Assembly (NCBI RefSeq): GCF_037126175.1 | Contig: NZ_CP146986.1 | Span: 6,138,501-6,202,500 of the forward strand | Reading direction: 5' to 3' | DNA length: 64,000 bases | Origin: Pseudomonas sp. RSB 5.4 | GTDB taxonomy: Bacteria > Pseudomonadota > Gammaproteobacteria > Pseudomonadales > Pseudomonadaceae | In this document: positions 1 to 8,833 of the stretch, in pieces | Position numbering within the stretch: position 1 is the stretch's first letter | Layout: every line of letters begins with the position of its first letter | Translations under genes and position numbers: made by a program | The notes under the pieces: model-generated | Seen by the model: only the letters and a program-made list of their open reading frames with translations | What the model was told of the DNA's origin: nothing | Database searches by the model: none

Positions 1-110
1 CTGGCATTGCGTCAGCCACCGGCCTCGATAACCGCCGAAAAAGCCGCAGGAGAGTAGGGCTGTGCTGTGGTATACGTACGATCTTTCTGCCGACTGACTG
101 GAGCACTTGA

Positions 111-476
111 ATGCCACACCTGCATTTGGAATACACCGCCAATCTGCCGCAACTCAATGCCGACGTGGCGTTGATCCGGCTCAACAATACGCTGGTGGGT
201 TCTGGTCAGTTCGCAGCGGAATTCGACATCAAGAGTCGTGCAGTCAAGGTCGAAACCTTCAAGGTCGGCACCGGCATGGGAGAGCGCGCCTTCGTTCATG
301 TGAAGCTGGCGCTGCTCAGCGGTCGTTCGCCACAGATCAAGAAGCAGCTCTCGGAGAGCCTGCTGGCGGTGTTGCAGGATCTGTGCGAGTGGCCGGCCGG
401 AGTCGAAGTGCAGTTGTGCGTGGAGTTGCTCGATATCGACCGCGATTCCTACACCAAGACCGCCATCGGCGTGTAG
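111..476 (+). CDS. 5-carboxymethyl-2-hydroxymuconate Delta-isomerase family protein
   Basis: 121 aa, matching the small CHMI (tautomerase superfamily) proteins that isomerise 5-carboxymethyl-2-hydroxymuconate in homoprotocatechuate breakdown. The N-terminus MPHLHLEYTANL carries the proline directly after Met that acts as the general base in this superfamily, and the length is typical. No other homoprotocatechuate gene (hpaB-I) is in the window, so this copy is orphaned from its pathway and the true substrate is uncertain. It ends 3 bp before the convergent LysR gene. Family assignment rests on the N-terminal motif and recognisable sequence; the physiological reaction is inferred. Confidence 0.8.
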   Translation: MPHLHLEYTANLPQLNADVALIRLNNTLVGSGQFAAEFDIKSRAVKVETFKVGTGMGERAFVHVKLALLSGRSPQIKKQLSESLLAVLQDLCEWPAGVEVQLCVELLDIDRDSYTKTAIGV

Positions 477-479
477 GAC

Positions 480-1415
480 TCAGGCTGCTTCCAGCTCACT
501 GCAGACCTTGATCACCTGCTCGCGCAGCCAGACGTTGGCGCTGTCTTGATCAGCGTTCTGGCTCCACTGCATGTCGAGGGTGAACCCCGGCAGGCCGTTC
601 GGCGCCTCGCAGTGATTGAATATCGTCTCTTTGGTCAGTAGGCGCTGGATGCGTCGGGGCAAGGTGAGAATGAAGTCGGTGCCGGTGATCATCTTCAATG
701 CCGCGCTGTAGCTGTTGGAGCGCGCGACGATCTGCCGCTTTTGCGCCTGACGCGCCAGCCAGCCGTCGACCATGTTGGTGGTGGAGGTCCACGGTGTCGG
801 GAACACGTGCCGCCGTTCGGTGAAGGCCTGCAGACTCAGCCGCGGTTCCAGCGGCGTGGCGCGTTTGTCGAAGACACAGACCAGATCATCTTCCAGCAGC
901 ATTCGCGACTTGAGGTCGGTGTGGCTGCGGTGGAAGTTGGGACCGAAACAGATCACCAGATCGAGGCTGCCGTCGCGCAATTCGTCGGCAGGCACGTCGG
1001 TCTCGAACTTGTGCATGTTGACCACTACCGGCAAATCGTCGAAGTCGAAACGCTTCAACAGGCGCGGCAACACCAGTTGCTCAAAGTATTCCGGGGCACA
1101 GATATTGAAGGTCACCGCTTGCCGGGTCGGATCGAAGGCCGGGGCGCCGGCGTGGCACAGGTTGATGCTTTCGAGGATTTTCTGCACATGGCCGTACATG
1201 GTGCCGGCCTTGTAGGTGGGACGCATGCCCGTGCGGGTGTTGATGAACAACTCATCTTCGAAACTGGTGCGCAATTTTTTCAGGCAGTAGCTGACAGTGG
1301 ACTGGCTGACGCACAGCGTCTCCGAGACATCCGTGACGCTGCTTTGCTCATACACGGCGATAAACACCATGAGATCCTGCATGTCGAGCTTTCGAAGCAA
1401 GTTACTGTTCAGCAT
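480..1415 (-). CDS. LysR-family transcriptional regulator
   Basis: 311 aa. The N-terminal winged helix-turn-helix covers about residues 9-68 (DLMVFIAVYEQSSVTDVSETL, then CVSQSTVSYCLKKLR), followed by the periplasmic-binding-protein-like effector domain from about residue 95. Length and domain order are standard for LTTRs. It lies tail to tail with the isomerase gene and reads away from the MFS gene that starts at 2796. The regulon cannot be read from the sequence; the isomerase and the MFS exporter are only candidates by proximity. Confidence 0.88.
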   Translation of the reverse strand: MLNSNLLRKLDMQDLMVFIAVYEQSSVTDVSETLCVSQSTVSYCLKKLRTSFEDELFINTRTGMRPTYKAGTMYGHVQKILESINLCHAGAPAFDPTRQAVTFNICAPEYFEQLVLPRLLKRFDFDDLPVVVNMHKFETDVPADELRDGSLDLVICFGPNFHRSHTDLKSRMLLEDDLVCVFDKRATPLEPRLSLQAFTERRHVFPTPWTSTTNMVDGWLARQAQKRQIVARSNSYSAALKMITGTDFILTLPRRIQRLLTKETIFNHCEAPNGLPGFTLDMQWSQNADQDSANVWLREQVIKVCSELEAA

Positions 1416-1614
1416 CCGTTCCGTCTCGCTGTGCTCCTTGCGCTGAATCCGCGCAAACGTGTGCGCATGATCGTAGCGGAACGATGGTGCCAGGACAAAG
1501 CCCTGTAGGACGTTTCAATGTCGCCAGTGGGACAGAAACTTTTAGCAACACGACGTCGGCAAATAAACCGTAAAAAGATGGCAACAAGCCTCTAGCCCGG
1601 CGATGGTATTTGGT

Positions 1615-2796
1615 TCAGCGGATGTGTCGGGCGTAGTGCCGAGGGTCAAAGCGCAGGACTATCAGCAACATCACCACCATCACTGCAGTCAGCGACCACC
1701 AGGCCCATTCGAAGCTGCCGAGCTGGTCGCGGATCATTCCGGCCAGCAGCGGCGAAAGCCCGGCGATCAAGTAGCCGATGCCTTGCACGAACGCGGTCAG
1801 GCTGCCGGCACGCTGCGGGTGGTCGAGGTGATCGAGCGAGACGATCAGGCTCATCGGGAACAAGCCGCCAATTCCCAGCCCCAACAGGCACGGCCACAGC
1901 AGGCTGAGGTGTTGCGGGCTGAGGATCAATCCGCAGAACCCGCCGATGATCAGCAGCAGCAACCCTGCCAGAACTGCCCGTCGATCACGGCTGCGGTTAG
2001 CGATGGCCGGCGTCACCAGCCCGGAAATTACCTCCATGGCCGTCAGAAAACCCAACAGCAAACCGGCGTGCTGTTCGCTCCAGCCTTGTTCCACGTAGTA
2101 CGGCGCCAGCCAGGCGAGTACGCAGGTGTAGGACGCCGTGCCGAGGCCGAAGAAGATGGCGAGCAGCCAGGCGCGGGAATTACGCGTGAAGGATTGTTTT
2201 CCTACAGGGGTGTTCTGGATGGATGACGGGGGCGACTGTGTCCACCAGACCAGCAACGCGAGCAAGGCCAGTCCTGCCCAGATCGCCAGGCCGATGCGCC
2301 AGCTGCCGGTCTGCACCAGCACCAGTGGCGAAAATGAGGCGGCCAGCGCGGCGCCGCCCATGATCGACGTGACATACAGGCCCATGCACAGCGCCACGTT
2401 ATCGGGGAAACGTGATTTGATCAGCGCGGGCATCAATGCCTGAATCAGGGCGATACCCATCCCGGCCAGCACCGCGCTGCCAATCAACTGCGGTGCCGAA
2501 TCGAGCACCAGTCGCGACAGTGTCGCCAGGCCGATAATCCACAGCGACAGGATCACCGTGCGTTGCTCGCCCAGCCGGCGGCTGATGCCGATGCTGAAAA
2601 ACATCGCCAGCCCCATCGCCATCACCGGCAGCATGGTCAGCAGCGAAGCGACGCTGAAGCTCAGCGGGATATCGCCGCGAATCGCCGACAGCAACGGTCC
2701 GACGGCGGCCATGGAGGGGCGCAGATTGAGCGCGACGAGCATGATGCCGATCATCAGCCAGACAGCGGGGCGGGAGGTAGCGCGGACGTTTTCCAT
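1615..2796 (-). CDS. CynX/NimT-family MFS transporter
   Basis: 393 aa hydrophobic protein with about 12 predicted membrane segments. The N-terminus (MLVALNLRPSMAAVGPLL) is the signature of the cyanate/nitroimidazole (CynX/NimT) branch of the major facilitator superfamily, which contains inner-membrane exporters and uptake carriers for small organic anions. No cynR/cynS gene is nearby, so the substrate is unknown. ATG start at 2796. It is flanked by the LysR gene on the same strand, separated by about 200 bp without another gene. Confidence 0.85.
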   Translation of the reverse strand: MENVRATSRPAVWLMIGIMLVALNLRPSMAAVGPLLSAIRGDIPLSFSVASLLTMLPVMAMGLAMFFSIGISRRLGEQRTVILSLWIIGLATLSRLVLDSAPQLIGSAVLAGMGIALIQALMPALIKSRFPDNVALCMGLYVTSIMGGAALAASFSPLVLVQTGSWRIGLAIWAGLALLALLVWWTQSPPSSIQNTPVGKQSFTRNSRAWLLAIFFGLGTASYTCVLAWLAPYYVEQGWSEQHAGLLLGFLTAMEVISGLVTPAIANRSRDRRAVLAGLLLLIIGGFCGLILSPQHLSLLWPCLLGLGIGGLFPMSLIVSLDHLDHPQRAGSLTAFVQGIGYLIAGLSPLLAGMIRDQLGSFEWAWWSLTAVMVVMLLIVLRFDPRHYARHIR

Positions 2797-3063
2797 CGGT
2801 AGACTCTGGATTGCGGAGGCTATCGATTAGGCCGCGGCCACGCGGTGCGGACAAATCAGATTTCCCGAGTGTTATTTAAAAACTAAATACCGCTCTCCTG
2901 GTAACGCGTCATGGATCATTACGCTCGGATTAATCTTGCGAACCTCGCTGTAAGACTATTCTTTCTGTCTGGCAGGACATTTCGTTACAGCTCTGGCCCA
3001 GCGCAGGCGCGTAAAACGCCGGCGGCGATATATACTGCGCGCCATTCTTCAAGGGAGAGCCGT

Positions 3064-4197
3064 GTGGCCATCGATATTCACTGGATTCGCGACAACGAAA
3101 GCCTCGCGCAGTTTTGCGCCGAGTGGCAGCAGCTGCCGTTCGTTGCCCTCGACACCGAATTCATGCGGGTCGACACCTTCTACCCGATTGCCGGTTTGTT
3201 GCAGGTCGGCGACGGCAAACGCGCCTACCTGATCGATCCGCTGACCATCGACGCCTGGCAACCGCTGGCGGCGTTGCTGGAAAATCCGGCGGTGCTCAAA
3301 GTCCTGCACGCCTGCAGCGAAGACCTCGAAGTGCTGTTGCGCCTGACCGGCAGCCTGCCGGCGCCGCTTTTCGACACACAATTGGCAGCGGCCTACCTGA
3401 ACCTCGGGTTCTCGATGGGCTATTCGCGACTTGTGCAGGAAGTGCTGGGCATTGAGTTGCCGAAGGGTGAAACCCGGTCCGACTGGTTGCAGCGTCCACT
3501 TTCCGACACACAAATCAGCTATGCCGCCGAAGATGCGGTGCATTTGGCGGAAGTTTTCGTACAGCTGCGACCGAAACTGTCCGACGACAAATTCGCCTGG
3601 GTGCTGGAGGACGGCGCCGAACTGGTGGCCAACCTGCGCCGCGAGACCGACCCGTACGAGGTCTATCGCGAAGCCAAACTGGCGTGGAAACTGTCCCGTG
3701 CGCAACTGGCGGTGCTGCGTGAACTGTGCGCCTGGCGTGAAAAAGAAGCGCGTGCCCGTGATCTGCCGCGCAACCGCATCGTCCGTGAGCACTCGCTGTG
3801 GCCGCTGGCCCGCACGCAACCGGACAACCTCGCCGCGCTGGGCAAGATCGAAGACATGCACCCGCGTACCGTGCGTCAGGATGGCCAATTTCTGCTTGAT
3901 CTGATCAAGCGCTCTGGCAGTGTGGGGCCTGATCAATGGCCGCCGGCGGTGCCGGAGCCATTGCCGGTCGAAGCGGCGGCGCTGATCAAGCAACTGCGCG
4001 CCCTCGGCCAGGTCGAAGCTGAGCGTCTGGGTATCGCACCGGAACTGATGCTGCGCAAGAAAACCCTCGAAGCGCTGGTCAAAAGCGGCTTCCCCGAGGG
4101 CCCTTATCAATTGCCTGAGTCGCTGCGTGGCTGGCGCCGCGAACTCATGGGCCAGAAGCTGCTGGACAGCCTGGCCACCGCCGGAGAACAGCCTTGA
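3064..4197 (+). CDS. rnd: Ribonuclease D
   Basis: 377 aa 3'-5' exoribonuclease for tRNA 3'-end trimming. The DEDD exonuclease domain occupies about residues 5-170, with the first acidic motif in [14 protein letters not shown], the second around [10 protein letters not shown], and the third in YAAEDAVHL. An HRDC domain follows (about 210-290). The frame is open upstream to 2911, but GTG at 3064 is preferred because it follows GGGAGAG at a good distance and gives the family N-terminus ([14 protein letters not shown]). The stop overlaps the start of ycgL (TTGA), so the two are translationally coupled. Confidence 0.93.
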   Translation: MAIDIHWIRDNESLAQFCAEWQQLPFVALDTEFMRVDTFYPIAGLLQVGDGKRAYLIDPLTIDAWQPLAALLENPAVLKVLHACSEDLEVLLRLTGSLPAPLFDTQLAAAYLNLGFSMGYSRLVQEVLGIELPKGETRSDWLQRPLSDTQISYAAEDAVHLAEVFVQLRPKLSDDKFAWVLEDGAELVANLRRETDPYEVYREAKLAWKLSRAQLAVLRELCAWREKEARARDLPRNRIVREHSLWPLARTQPDNLAALGKIEDMHPRTVRQDGQFLLDLIKRSGSVGPDQWPPAVPEPLPVEAAALIKQLRALGQVEAERLGIAPELMLRKKTLEALVKSGFPEGPYQLPESLRGWRRELMGQKLLDSLATAGEQP

Positions 4198-4487
4198 AAC
4201 GTATTTGCTCCATTTACCAAAGCTCGAAGAAACCCGGGATGTATCTTTACGTGCTCAAGAGCGATGCTCTGGAGCGCGTGCCCGAAGCGCTGATGGCGGC
4301 CTTCGGCAAGGCGAAGCATTCCTTTGACCTGGTGCTGACCCCTGAGCGCACACTGGCGCGCGAGGACATCACCGTGGTCCTGGAAAACCTCGAAAAGCAG
4401 GGCTATCACCTGCAAATGCCACCGGCCGAGGACGAGTACATTGAACACCTGCCCGAAGAGTTGCTGCGACGCAACGACCCGGTCTGA
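4194..4487 (+). CDS. ycgL: YcgL domain-containing protein
   Basis: 97 aa, full-length match to the YcgL family ([20 protein letters not shown] at the N-terminus and a C-terminal [12 protein letters not shown] segment). The family is small, cytosolic and of unknown function, found beside rnd in many gammaproteobacteria. The TTG start overlaps the rnd stop codon by 3 bases, so translation probably depends on rnd. Identification is secure; the biochemical role is not known. Confidence 0.9.
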   Translation: MKRICSIYQSSKKPGMYLYVLKSDALERVPEALMAAFGKAKHSFDLVLTPERTLAREDITVVLENLEKQGYHLQMPPAEDEYIEHLPEELLRRNDPV

Positions 4488-4605
4488 TCTGCGAGGCCCT
4501 GTTCTGGGTCTCTTGCCACCCTGGAACTGATTTTACGGCGACGACCGCCACGAAGGAGCACGGCTCTTTCGGCGGTTGCCTGCACGGTTTGCGAAAGGTT
4601 TGAAG

Positions 4606-5538
4606 ATGCGCGTTCTGATTGCTGAACACGACCACGCGGTGTACGCCCGGCTGCTGCGTCAGGCGGCCCCCGAACTTGAAGTACTGACCAGTGGCGACTC
4701 TGCCGAACTGGCCCGTCAGGCTGCCGATTGCCCGGTGTGGCTGGGGCAGCCTGATCTGCTGGCGACCCTGCTGCGTCAGGGCCACCAGCCGCAATGGCTG
4801 CAATCGACCTGGGCCGGCATCACGCCGCTGCTCGCCGACGGCTTGCGCCGCGATTACCGCCTGACCCGTGCGGTGGGGATCTTCGGTCAGGTGATGGCCG
4901 AATACGTGCTGACCTACATGCTCGGTCACGAGCGGGAAGTGCTGGCGCGCCTGGTCAGCCAGGTCGAGCGCAAGTGGGACAATCGCACCGGCCAGAGCCT
5001 GGTCGGGCGCAAGGTGCTGATCGTCGGCACCGGCGATATCGGCCAGAGCGTGGCGCAGTTCCTGCTGCCGTTTGGCGTCGAGCTGTACGGCATCGCCAGC
5101 AGCGCGCGCGAGCAGGCGCCGTTTGTCGAGGTCGGCTCGATGGCGGATCTGCCACGGCTGGTGGGCGCGGTCGATTACGTGGTCAACCTGCTGCCGAACA
5201 CCGAGCACACCCACGACATTTACGACGCGGCGCTGTTCAAGCAATTCAAACCGACCGGGCTGTTCATCAACGTCGGACGCGGCGTGGCAGTAGTTGACGC
5301 GGATCTGGTGGAAGCCTTGAAGGAAGGGCATCTGGCGGGCGCGGTGATCGACGTCTGCCGTCAGGAGCCGTTGCCACAACGCCATCCGTTCTGGACCGCC
5401 TGGGGCTTGTTGCTCACCGGGCACAGCTCGGCACCGACGTCGCCGGCGTTGATGGTGCAATTGTTCGTCGAGAATCTGAAGGCGTATCAAGCGGGTGAAG
5501 CGTTGCGCGGGGAAGTGGATTTCAACCGCGGATATTAA
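4606..5538 (+). CDS. D-2-hydroxyacid dehydrogenase, NAD(P)-binding
   Basis: 310 aa. The C-terminal half has the Rossmann signature GTGDIGQSVAQ (about 140-150) and the catalytic residues of the family: Arg in NVGRG, Glu in RQEPLP and His in TGHSSA. It would interconvert a 2-oxo acid and a D-2-hydroxy acid in the cytosol; the sequence resembles the glyoxylate/hydroxypyruvate reductase group, but substrate is not determined. ATG at 4606 is chosen over an upstream ATG at 4576 because an AAAGG ribosome site precedes it by 7 bp and MRVLIAEHD is a typical first strand. Confidence 0.86.
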   Translation: MRVLIAEHDHAVYARLLRQAAPELEVLTSGDSAELARQAADCPVWLGQPDLLATLLRQGHQPQWLQSTWAGITPLLADGLRRDYRLTRAVGIFGQVMAEYVLTYMLGHEREVLARLVSQVERKWDNRTGQSLVGRKVLIVGTGDIGQSVAQFLLPFGVELYGIASSAREQAPFVEVGSMADLPRLVGAVDYVVNLLPNTEHTHDIYDAALFKQFKPTGLFINVGRGVAVVDADLVEALKEGHLAGAVIDVCRQEPLPQRHPFWTAWGLLLTGHSSAPTSPALMVQLFVENLKAYQAGEALRGEVDFNRGY

Positions 5539-5553
5539 ATCCACCGCGATACC

Positions 5554-5643
5554 TGTAGGAGTGAGCCTGCTCGCGATGAGGGTGTGTCAGTCGACATTGA
5601 TGTTGTCTGACACTACGCCATCGCGAGCAGGCTCACTCCTACA
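5554..5643. repeat. REP palindrome, TGTAGGAGTGAGCC type
   Basis: Two 24-nt arms (TGTAGGAGTGAGCCTGCTCG followed by CGAT, and its inverse) flank about 42 nt that contain a second short stem (GTGTCAG/CTGACAC). It sits between the convergent dehydrogenase and nitroreductase genes. The same type recurs at 49499 and as the outer arms at 11507. Confidence 0.92.
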
Positions 5644-5662
5644 GTGGTTTTTGCATGGTGGC

Positions 5663-6256
5663 TTACAGGGTGAAGTTGCCTTCAGCCACCAACTCGCTCA
5701 GCGGACGACGCGGGCTCGGCGTTTCACGGGCCTGCAGGTACTCGGCCAGGGTTGCCTTGTCGCCCAGCTTGCCGACAGCGACCGCCGCGTGCAGCGCATA
5801 ACCTTCCGGAATATTCAGCTCTTTGCGGGTCAGCTCCTGATCGAAACCGGCCATGCCGTGGGTGTGCCAGCCGCTGATGCTCGCCTGTAGCGCCAGGTGG
5901 CCCCAGGCCGAACCGGTGTCGAAGGTGTGCCACAGCGCCGGGGTTTCTTCGCTGGCGCCGGGGGCGGTGAAGGTGGTTTTCGAAATCACGATCACCAGTG
6001 CCGAAGCGTGCTGCGCCCAGCTGCGGTTGAATTCATTGAGCAGACCCAGGAAGCGCTCCCAGTTCGGCGTATCACGACGCGCATACAGAAAGCGCCACGG
6101 CTGCGAGTTGTAGGCCGAAGGTGCCCAGCGTGCAGCTTCGAAGAAGCTCAGCAGGGTTTCTTCCGTGATCGCTTCACCGGTGAAGGCGCGGGGCGACCAG
6201 CGCTCGGTGAACTGCGGGTGAATGGCGTAATCGGCAACGCGAGGGTTGGCACTCAT
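5663..6256 (-). CDS. Nitroreductase family protein
   Basis: 197 aa FMN-dependent nitroreductase-fold protein. The N-terminal half carries the usual RWSPRAFTGEAITEETL and FFEAARWAPSAYNSQPWRF segments that bind FMN phosphate and flavin; the C-terminal part has the HTHGMAGFD helix. Such enzymes reduce nitroaromatics, quinones or flavin-activated substrates using NAD(P)H; the natural substrate is unknown. The open frame extends to 6328, but ATG at 6256 is preceded by AAGGAA and matches the family N-terminus, so the longer form is rejected. Confidence 0.87.
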   Translation of the reverse strand: MSANPRVADYAIHPQFTERWSPRAFTGEAITEETLLSFFEAARWAPSAYNSQPWRFLYARRDTPNWERFLGLLNEFNRSWAQHASALVIVISKTTFTAPGASEETPALWHTFDTGSAWGHLALQASISGWHTHGMAGFDQELTRKELNIPEGYALHAAVAVGKLGDKATLAEYLQARETPSPRRPLSELVAEGNFTL

Positions 6257-6421
6257 CGAAAGATTCCTTGCTGTGTTTGCGTCATGAATTCGTGGCAAAA
6301 CCCTACTGGGCGGCGATTCGCCTGACAAGCGCGATTTACCGACAGTCGCCAGCGCTTGGCCCGCAAGGCCTTGGGCACTAGACTGGCGGCCTTTTCACCA
6401 CCTGATGTTGATGCTTGAGCC

Positions 6422-6871
6422 ATGGCCGCCAAAGTCGAACCGTTCTGGAAACGCAAAACCCTCGAGCAACTGGATCACGAGGAATGGGAATCGCTGTGCG
6501 ACGGCTGCGGTCTGTGCTGCCTGCAGAAACTCGAGGATGAAGAAGACAACAGCGTCTATTACACACGCATCGCCTGCAAACTGCTGGACCTGAAGACCTG
6601 CCAGTGCAGCGACTACCCGAATCGCATCCAGTTTGTCCCGGACTGTATCCAGCTCACTCCGGGCCAGGCCGAAGAATTCAAATGGCTACCGCCGACCTGC
6701 GGTTATCGTCTGGTCAGTGAAGGCAAGGATCTGCCGCTGTGGCACCACCTGGTGTGCGGCGATCGTGACGCCGTGCACCACGAACGGATTTCCCAGTCCG
6801 GGCGCATGCTCGCCGAAGGCAGCGTGCCGGAGGATGACTGGGAAGATCATCTGATTTTCCGCGCCGGGTAA
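6422..6871 (+). CDS. ycgN: YcgN-family cysteine cluster protein
   Basis: 149 aa UPF0260/YkgJ-type protein. Cysteine clusters CDGCGLCC (about 27-34) and [17 protein letters not shown] (about 52-68) are arranged as in the zinc- or iron-binding cluster family. The rest ([27 protein letters not shown]) matches YcgN along its length. Cytosolic, function unknown. It starts about 165 bp from the divergent nitroreductase and ends 35 bp before the next gene, suggesting co-transcription. Confidence 0.88.
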   Translation: MAAKVEPFWKRKTLEQLDHEEWESLCDGCGLCCLQKLEDEEDNSVYYTRIACKLLDLKTCQCSDYPNRIQFVPDCIQLTPGQAEEFKWLPPTCGYRLVSEGKDLPLWHHLVCGDRDAVHHERISQSGRMLAEGSVPEDDWEDHLIFRAG

Positions 6872-6906
6872 GTACCAAGGGTTCCAGGATTCAACAAGGA
6901 GTGTGT

Positions 6907-8136
6907 ATGGCTGGGGGATTGCTGCGGGCATCGTTGATCGGCCTGCTGGCGCTAAGCGCGCCAGTGTGGGCGGCGAAGAAAGTCGATCTGGATTACCACG
7001 TGCGCCTGTTGCCGCAAAGCGATCAGGCCGAAGTGCGCCTGACCCTGGCCAAAGGCGAAGCGGTGCGCAGTCTCGATTTCGACCTCGGCGACGGCAGCCA
7101 CTACAGCGACTTCAAGGCCGACGGCCAGTGGCAGTTGACACCGGGCAAACAGGCACGTGGCCTGTGGCGTCCGAGCGGCGACAAGGCCAGCCTGACCTAC
7201 CGCGTCACCGTCAGCCACGGCCGCAAGAACGGCAGCTTCGACACGCGCATGACCCCGACCTGGGCGCTGCTGCGCGGTGATGATCTGGTGCCGGCGGCCA
7301 GGCTCGATCAGCAGGATGGCGTCGAGCTGGTGTCACGCCTGCAATTCGAATTGCCCAACGGCTGGAAAAGTGTCGAAACCGCTTGGCCGCGCATCGGCAA
7401 GAACACATTCCGCATCGACAATCCCTCACGGCTGTTCGACCGCCCGACCGGCTGGATGCTCGCCGGTCACCTCGGCAGCCGCCGCACGCGCCTGGGCGAA
7501 ACTGAAGTCACCGTAGCCTCACCGCAAGGGCAAGGGATGCGCCGCATGGATGTGCTGACGCTGCTGACGTTCATCTGGCCGCAGGTGCAGGCCGTGTATC
7601 CACGGCATCCGAGCAAGCTGTTGATCGTCGGCGCCAACGACCCGATGTGGCGCGGCAGTCTGGGCGCACATGAATCGATCTACTTGAACACGCACTTGCC
7701 GCTGGTCAGCGAGAGTGGCAGCAGTGCGCTGGTGCGTGAGCTGGCGCAGGTGTTCGGCCGGATCAACGACGAGCATCGCAGCGACTGGATCAGCGAAGGG
7801 TTTGCCGAGTATTACGCGATCGAACTGGTACGCCGTGCCGGTGGCATGAGCGATGAGCGCTATCAGGCGTTACAGGCGAAATTGATTAGGGAAAGTCAGA
7901 AAGTCACGACCTTGCGCGGCGAACAGATCAGCCCGGCGCAAGTTGCCAAAGCGGTGGTTGTGCTGCAGGAGCTCGATCGCGAGATTCGCTTGAAGACGCG
8001 TAACAAGCGTTCGCTGGATGATGTGTTGCGCGGGACGATGCATCTCGGGACGGTGGACACCAAGGCGTTTGTGCAACTGGCCGAGGGTGTTCTGGGCGAA
8101 TCCTCGAAAGTTCTCGATAGCGCATTGCTTCAGTAA
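6907..8136 (+). CDS. Exported M1/M61-peptidase-like protein, active-site histidines absent
   Basis: 409 aa. A signal peptide (about 20 residues ending PVWAAKK) indicates export. The central and C-terminal parts resemble gluzincin peptidases: the region SALVRELAQVFGRI stands where HExxH would be, and DWISEGFAEYYAIEL corresponds to the third-ligand helix. Both zinc histidines are replaced (RELAQ), while the glutamate of the SEGFAEYY helix is kept, so a catalytic metallopeptidase is unlikely. A beta-rich N-terminal domain (about 20-190) precedes this. ATG at 6907 follows AAGGAG by 5 bp. It may be a binding or chaperone-like pseudo-enzyme; this is inference. Confidence 0.72.
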   Translation: MAGGLLRASLIGLLALSAPVWAAKKVDLDYHVRLLPQSDQAEVRLTLAKGEAVRSLDFDLGDGSHYSDFKADGQWQLTPGKQARGLWRPSGDKASLTYRVTVSHGRKNGSFDTRMTPTWALLRGDDLVPAARLDQQDGVELVSRLQFELPNGWKSVETAWPRIGKNTFRIDNPSRLFDRPTGWMLAGHLGSRRTRLGETEVTVASPQGQGMRRMDVLTLLTFIWPQVQAVYPRHPSKLLIVGANDPMWRGSLGAHESIYLNTHLPLVSESGSSALVRELAQVFGRINDEHRSDWISEGFAEYYAIELVRRAGGMSDERYQALQAKLIRESQKVTTLRGEQISPAQVAKAVVVLQELDREIRLKTRNKRSLDDVLRGTMHLGTVDTKAFVQLAEGVLGESSKVLDSALLQ

Positions 8137-8143
8137 TACCGCC

Positions 8144-8343
8144 TTCGCGAGCAAGCCCGCTCCCACATTTGATCGCATTCCAGCTGACGGAACCCGGTTC
8201 AATGTGGGAGCGGGCTTGCTCGCGAAGAGGCCAGAAGCCTCAACGAAAATCTCGAATCAAACCCCGGCTTTTGGTGATTTCACCGATGATCGCATTCCAA
8301 CTGACGGAACCCGGTTCAATGTGGGAGCGGGCTTGCTCGCGAA
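8144..8343. repeat. Three REP units within a 117-bp tandem duplication
   Basis: A REP of the GTGGGAGCGGGCTTGCTCGC type is present as an inverted pair (8144-8167 and 8203-8226) plus a third unit at 8320-8343. The third arises from a direct 117-bp duplication (8171-8287 and 8288-8404) that also carries the last codons of the converging DUF2892 gene. The two copies differ at only about seven positions. Confidence 0.93.
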
Positions 8344-8373
8344 GAGGCCAGAAGTCTCAACGAAGATCTCGAA

Positions 8374-8751
8374 TCAAACCCCGGCTTTCGGCGACTTCAC
8401 CGAGTCATTGCCAGTCACCGTGGCTGTGCTGGTCGCTGCTTCGGCATTGGCCTTGAGTTTGCTCAATTCTTCCCCGGCCCGTTCGATCTTCGCCCGGACG
8501 TTGTTCATGTCCTCGCGGCTTTTTTCCAGCAGGCTTTTCATCGAGCTGTGCCCGGTGATGCCACGAGCCATCGCCACGCCGCCAATCGCCACCTGAATCA
8601 GACCGAACACGCCGCCACGGCGCAGGCCCTTGCCGACCATGATCACGCCACCGGCCAGCGAGCCGATGCGCTCCCAGCCCTGCACGTTCTGCTCGGTCGG
8701 GCTCTGGAACGGGGTGGAATCGATACGTTGGACGCGTTTGAGTTCGGTCAT
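8374..8751 (-). CDS. DUF2892-type inner-membrane protein
   Basis: 125 aa. A glycine-rich pair of hydrophobic segments (about 29-65, GWERIGSLAGGVIMVGKGL and GVFGLIQVAIGGVAMARG) matches the YgaP-like DUF2892 membrane module, followed by a charged helix likely to form a coiled coil (about 70-108) and a variable Ala/Thr/Ser tail. Start ATG at 8751 is preceded by GGGAGA. Its last eight codons and stop are duplicated downstream in the 117-bp tandem repeat. Function unknown. Confidence 0.78.
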   Translation of the reverse strand: MTELKRVQRIDSTPFQSPTEQNVQGWERIGSLAGGVIMVGKGLRRGGVFGLIQVAIGGVAMARGITGHSSMKSLLEKSREDMNNVRAKIERAGEELSKLKANAEAATSTATVTGNDSVKSPKAGV

Positions 8752-8833
8752 GATCTGTCTCCCAGGCAATGTGCAATAGATAGATAAGCTGACTGCCGCA
8801 GCGGCCGGCTCGTTCCATCGGATGTGCGACGTT

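Noticed and set aside
2911..3063. N-terminal extension of rnd
   Set aside because: Not similar to RNase D and lacks a ribosome site; the GTG at 3064 has one.
8144..8343. CRISPR-like repeat array
   Set aside because: Only three REP units in mixed orientation within a tandem duplication; no spacers of uniform length and no cas genes.
8018..8596. Plus-strand frame through the tandem REP region
   Set aside because: Its translation shows the duplicated REP segment twice and then runs antisense to the DUF2892 gene; no ribosome site.
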